Shown here one piece after another: positions 7,094 to 9,036 of a stretch of DNA of 9,036 nt. This stretch comes from Deinococcus sp. Lineage in GTDB: Bacteria > Deinococcota > Deinococci > Deinococcales > Deinococcaceae. The DNA lies in NCBI GenBank assembly GCA_025351205.1, contig JANXWI010000352.1:1-9036 (forward strand), given 5' to 3'. The position numbers and the translations under genes are program-made. The notes below the pieces were generated by a model. The model was not told the origin of the DNA and made no database searches. It was given only the letters and a program-made list of their open reading frames with translations. The first letter of the stretch is position 1, and each line of letters begins with the position of its first letter.

Positions 7094-7306
7094 ACCCTAT
7101 CAGACCTGAGGAATGTGAGAAATTTCATATCGAACAGGAGCCTACATACACAGGCTCACCTGCACGTCCATGCCAACTCTCGCCCGGTCCGACCTGTCTG
7201 ATCTCGCCCGGTGACCCGGATGCCGAAGACCTTCTGGCCGCCCACCGTGTCGGCTGTCCACCCGGCGTTCCCGTGATACTCTGTGTTGACTGCGTCTTTC
7301 TGCCTC

Positions 7307-7320
7307 CGAACAGGTGTTCT
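7307..7320. promoter_or_regulatory. LexA/SOS-box-like palindrome
   Basis: CGAACAGGTGTTCT contains GAAC-N4-GTTC and fits the Gram-positive type SOS box CGAACRNRYGTTYG except for the last base. It lies about 100 bases upstream of the RNase J start. One such 8-base match is not very unlikely by chance in 9 kb (roughly 0.14 expected), so this is a candidate only. Confidence 0.3.
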
Positions 7321-7406
7321 GGGCTGGCCGGAAAACGACACAACTGCAAGTCATACCGCACCGCATTCGCACGGTCATTGACGTGCAGGCCGCACGATTG
7401 AGCGGC

Positions 7407-7413
7407 AGGGAGA
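7407..7413 (+). promoter_or_regulatory. Ribosome-binding site of RNase J
   Basis: AGGGAGA lies seven bases upstream of the ATG at 7421, a good Shine-Dalgarno match that fixes the start. It contrasts with the leaderless layout of the response regulator gene. Confidence 0.75.
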
Positions 7414-7420
7414 TTTATAC

Positions 7421-9036
7421 ATGAGCAAGACCGAAACGAAGACTGAGACTGGAAAAGGCCACCTCGAGGTTATTCCGCTGGGCGGCATGGGCGAGATCGG
7501 CAAGAACATGTTCGCCTACCGTTTCGGCGACGAGATCATGGTGGTCGACGGCGGGCTGGCCTTTCCCGACTCGCTGCAACCGGGCGTGGACCTGATCGTG
7601 CCGCGCATCGATTATCTTCAGCAGAACGCCGGAATGATCAAGGGCTGGGTGCTGACCCACGGCCACGAGGACCACATCGGGGGATTGCCGTACATCCTGC
7701 CCCGGCTGCCGCGCGTGCCGGTGTACGGCGCGTCGCTCACGCTGGGGCTGGTACGCGAGAAGCTCAGCGAGTACGGCGTCAAGGAAGTGGACACCGACCT
7801 GGTCGAGATCAAGGCGGGTGAGACGGTGCGCATCGGGCAGCACTTCGTGGTGGAGTTCTTCCGCATGACCCACTCCATTCCCGACAACCTGGGCTACATC
7901 CTGCACACGCCCGTCGGGCAGGTGATCCACACCGGCGACTTCAAGCTCGACGCGCACCCCACCGACGGCCAGCCCAGCGACCTGGAACGCATCCAGAAGG
8001 CCGGAGACGCAGGCGTGCTGCTGCTGATCAGCGACAGCACCAACGCCGAGCGCCAGGGCACCACCACCAGCGAGGCCGAGGTGGCGCAGAACCTCGACGC
8101 GCTGATCGCTTCGTGCCGGGGCCGGGTGTTCGTCAGTACGTTTGCCTCGCAGGTCCATAGGTTGCAGAACATCATCAAGATCGCCGAGAAGCATGGCCGC
8201 CGCGTGGTGATCGAGGGCCGCAGCATGGTCAAGTACTCGCAGATCGCCGAGGCGCTGGGCTACATGGAATTCGCCCAGCCGCTGCTGACCAGCGACGAGG
8301 TGGGCGAGTTGCAGGACTCGCAGATTCTGTTCCTGTGTACCGGCAGCCAGGGCCAGCCGATGAGCGTGCTGTGGCGGCTGGCCCTGGGCATGCACGCTAA
8401 GATCGCTCTCAAGCGCGGCGACAGCGTGATCCTGAGCAGCAACCCGATTCCCGGCAACGAGGAACCCGTCAACCTGATCATCAACAAGCTGTACGAAATT
8501 GGAACGGACGTGTTCTACCCGCCCAACTACAAGATTCACGCCTCGGGCCACGCCAGCCAGGAGGAGCTGCTGACGGTGCTGCGCCTCGCCCGGCCCAAGT
8601 TCTTCCTGCCCTGGCACGGGGAGCCGCGCCACCAGCTCAACCACGCCCGCATCGCGCAGACCATTCCGCAGCCGCCGCGCCGCACGCTGGTCGCCAAGAA
8701 CGGCGACGTGGTGAGATTGACCGAGGACGAGTTCAAGGTCACCGGCACCGTGCCCGCAGGCGCGCTGTACGTGGACGGCCTGGGCGTGGGCGACGTGGGC
8801 GACGACATCATGATGGAACGCATCGGCATGAGCCAGGAGGGCGTGCTGGTGGTCACGGCGCTGCTGGGCGCTGCGCCGCACGTGGACATCGTGTCGCGCG
8901 GCTTCGTGAAGAGCAACCGCGAACTGGAGGGCCAGATCAGGAAGGTGGCGCTGGAGGCCATCGAGACCGGCCTGCGCGAGAAGAAGCGCAACGAAGACCT
9001 GCGCGACGACATGTACGGCGCAGTGCGGCGTTTTGT
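7421..9036 (+). CDS. rnj: Ribonuclease J (3' end beyond window)
   Basis: The 538 codons inside the window encode an RNase J, a metallo-beta-lactamase/beta-CASP enzyme that degrades and matures RNA as a 5'-to-3' exonuclease and endonuclease in the cytoplasm. Metal ligands are visible: HGHEDH (80-85), His151 in THSIPD, Asp173 in TGDFKLD and His399 in PWHGE. The beta-CASP domain spans about 205-370, with ISDSTNAE (203-210), the GSQGQP segment (309-313) and HASGH (373-377). The C-terminal domain begins near 450 and is still open at the window edge; the family is usually about 550-560 residues, so about 20 are missing. Residues 1-13 form a hydrophilic Lys/Thr/Glu-rich extension. D. radiodurans has a single well-studied RNase J that is manganese dependent. 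The gene is alone on its strand here and has its own ribosome-binding site. Confidence 0.95.
   Translation, partial: MSKTETKTETGKGHLEVIPLGGMGEIGKNMFAYRFGDEIMVVDGGLAFPDSLQPGVDLIVPRIDYLQQNAGMIKGWVLTHGHEDHIGGLPYILPRLPRVPVYGASLTLGLVREKLSEYGVKEVDTDLVEIKAGETVRIGQHFVVEFFRMTHSIPDNLGYILHTPVGQVIHTGDFKLDAHPTDGQPSDLERIQKAGDAGVLLLISDSTNAERQGTTTSEAEVAQNLDALIASCRGRVFVSTFASQVHRLQNIIKIAEKHGRRVVIEGRSMVKYSQIAEALGYMEFAQPLLTSDEVGELQDSQILFLCTGSQGQPMSVLWRLALGMHAKIALKRGDSVILSSNPIPGNEEPVNLIINKLYEIGTDVFYPPNYKIHASGHASQEELLTVLRLARPKFFLPWHGEPRHQLNHARIAQTIPQPPRRTLVAKNGDVVRLTEDEFKVTGTVPAGALYVDGLGVGDVGDDIMMERIGMSQEGVLVVTALLGAAPHVDIVSRGFVKSNRELEGQIRKVALEAIETGLREKKRNEDLRDDMYGAVRRF

Larger units (their letters stand above)
7094..7420. 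promoter_or_regulatory. Divergent spacer between glycosidase-like gene and RNase J
   Basis: These 327 bases hold no convincing gene; short minus-strand frames here lack starts with ribosome-binding sites and known motifs. Visible items are a LexA-like palindrome (7307-7320), a related half site CGAACAGGAG (7131-7140), an exact 11-bp direct repeat TCTCGCCCGGT (7178-7188 and 7202-7212, 24-bp period), and a TTGACG hexamer (7378-7383) lacking a matching -10 box. I found no convincing promoter for RNase J. Confidence 0.6.

Noticed and set aside
5954..7201. Plus-strand open frame opposite the glycosidase-like gene
   Set aside because: It is antisense to a gene with a clear signal peptide and barrel motifs; its composition is low-complexity Arg/His/Gly/Gln.
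7125..7378. Minus-strand frames of about 78 codons in the RNase J spacer
   Set aside because: No ribosome-binding site, no hydrophobic or conserved pattern, and overlapping frames of equal length; they look random.
7415..8881. Long minus-strand open frame opposite RNase J
   Set aside because: It is antisense to the clearly conserved RNase J frame and is rich in His/Val/Asp/Gln, a typical product of GC-rich codon bias on the opposite strand.

Overview
The window looks like a chromosomal segment of a high-GC Deinococcus. The strongest evidence is a complete OmpR-type response regulator that reads like DrRRA, the radiation-response regulator of D. radiodurans, close to a Deinococcus-type RNase J. 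Supporting evidence is a TANNNT -10 box placed almost directly on the start codon of two genes, as expected for the leaderless mRNAs common in this genus. No species can be assigned from the sequence alone.

Layout from left to right: (1) positions 3-125 hold the last 40 codons of a transposase (+ strand) that enters from outside the window. (2) Meeting it head-on is a minus-strand pair: a lipoprotein of unknown function (2124-1078) and, one base later, a secreted alpha/beta-hydrolase/lipase (1076-120). The lipase keeps its GxSxG serine but has no histidine after residue 149. Its 3' end has probably been cut off by the insertion sequence. (3) A 316-bp divergent control region (2125-2440) carries five copies of the heptamer AACCGAT, four of them as two pairs spaced one DNA turn apart. 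(4) On the other side, on the + strand, is a 653-aa regulator (2441-4402): a long helical-repeat region followed by a SARP-like winged helix and a BTAD-like tail, the reverse of the usual SARP order. (5) Tail-to-tail with it are two minus-strand genes: the DrRRA-like regulator (5091-4426) and, upstream of it, a secreted TIM-barrel, glycosidase-like protein (7093-5174). (6) A second divergent spacer (7094-7420) leads into RNase J (7421 onward, + strand), which runs off the right edge about 20 residues short of its expected end.

The most interesting unit is the centre-left one. It looks like a compact regulator-plus-secretion locus: the SARP-like protein, its likely heptamer operators, and a divergent lipoprotein/lipase operon. 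One operator pair lies 7 bp from a -10-like hexamer of that operon, which is the geometry known for Streptomyces SARP activators. The target lipase appears recently damaged by an IS. The right half is a conserved stress/RNA-decay neighbourhood (DrRRA and RNase J) with a poorly characterised secreted glycosidase-like gene between the two.
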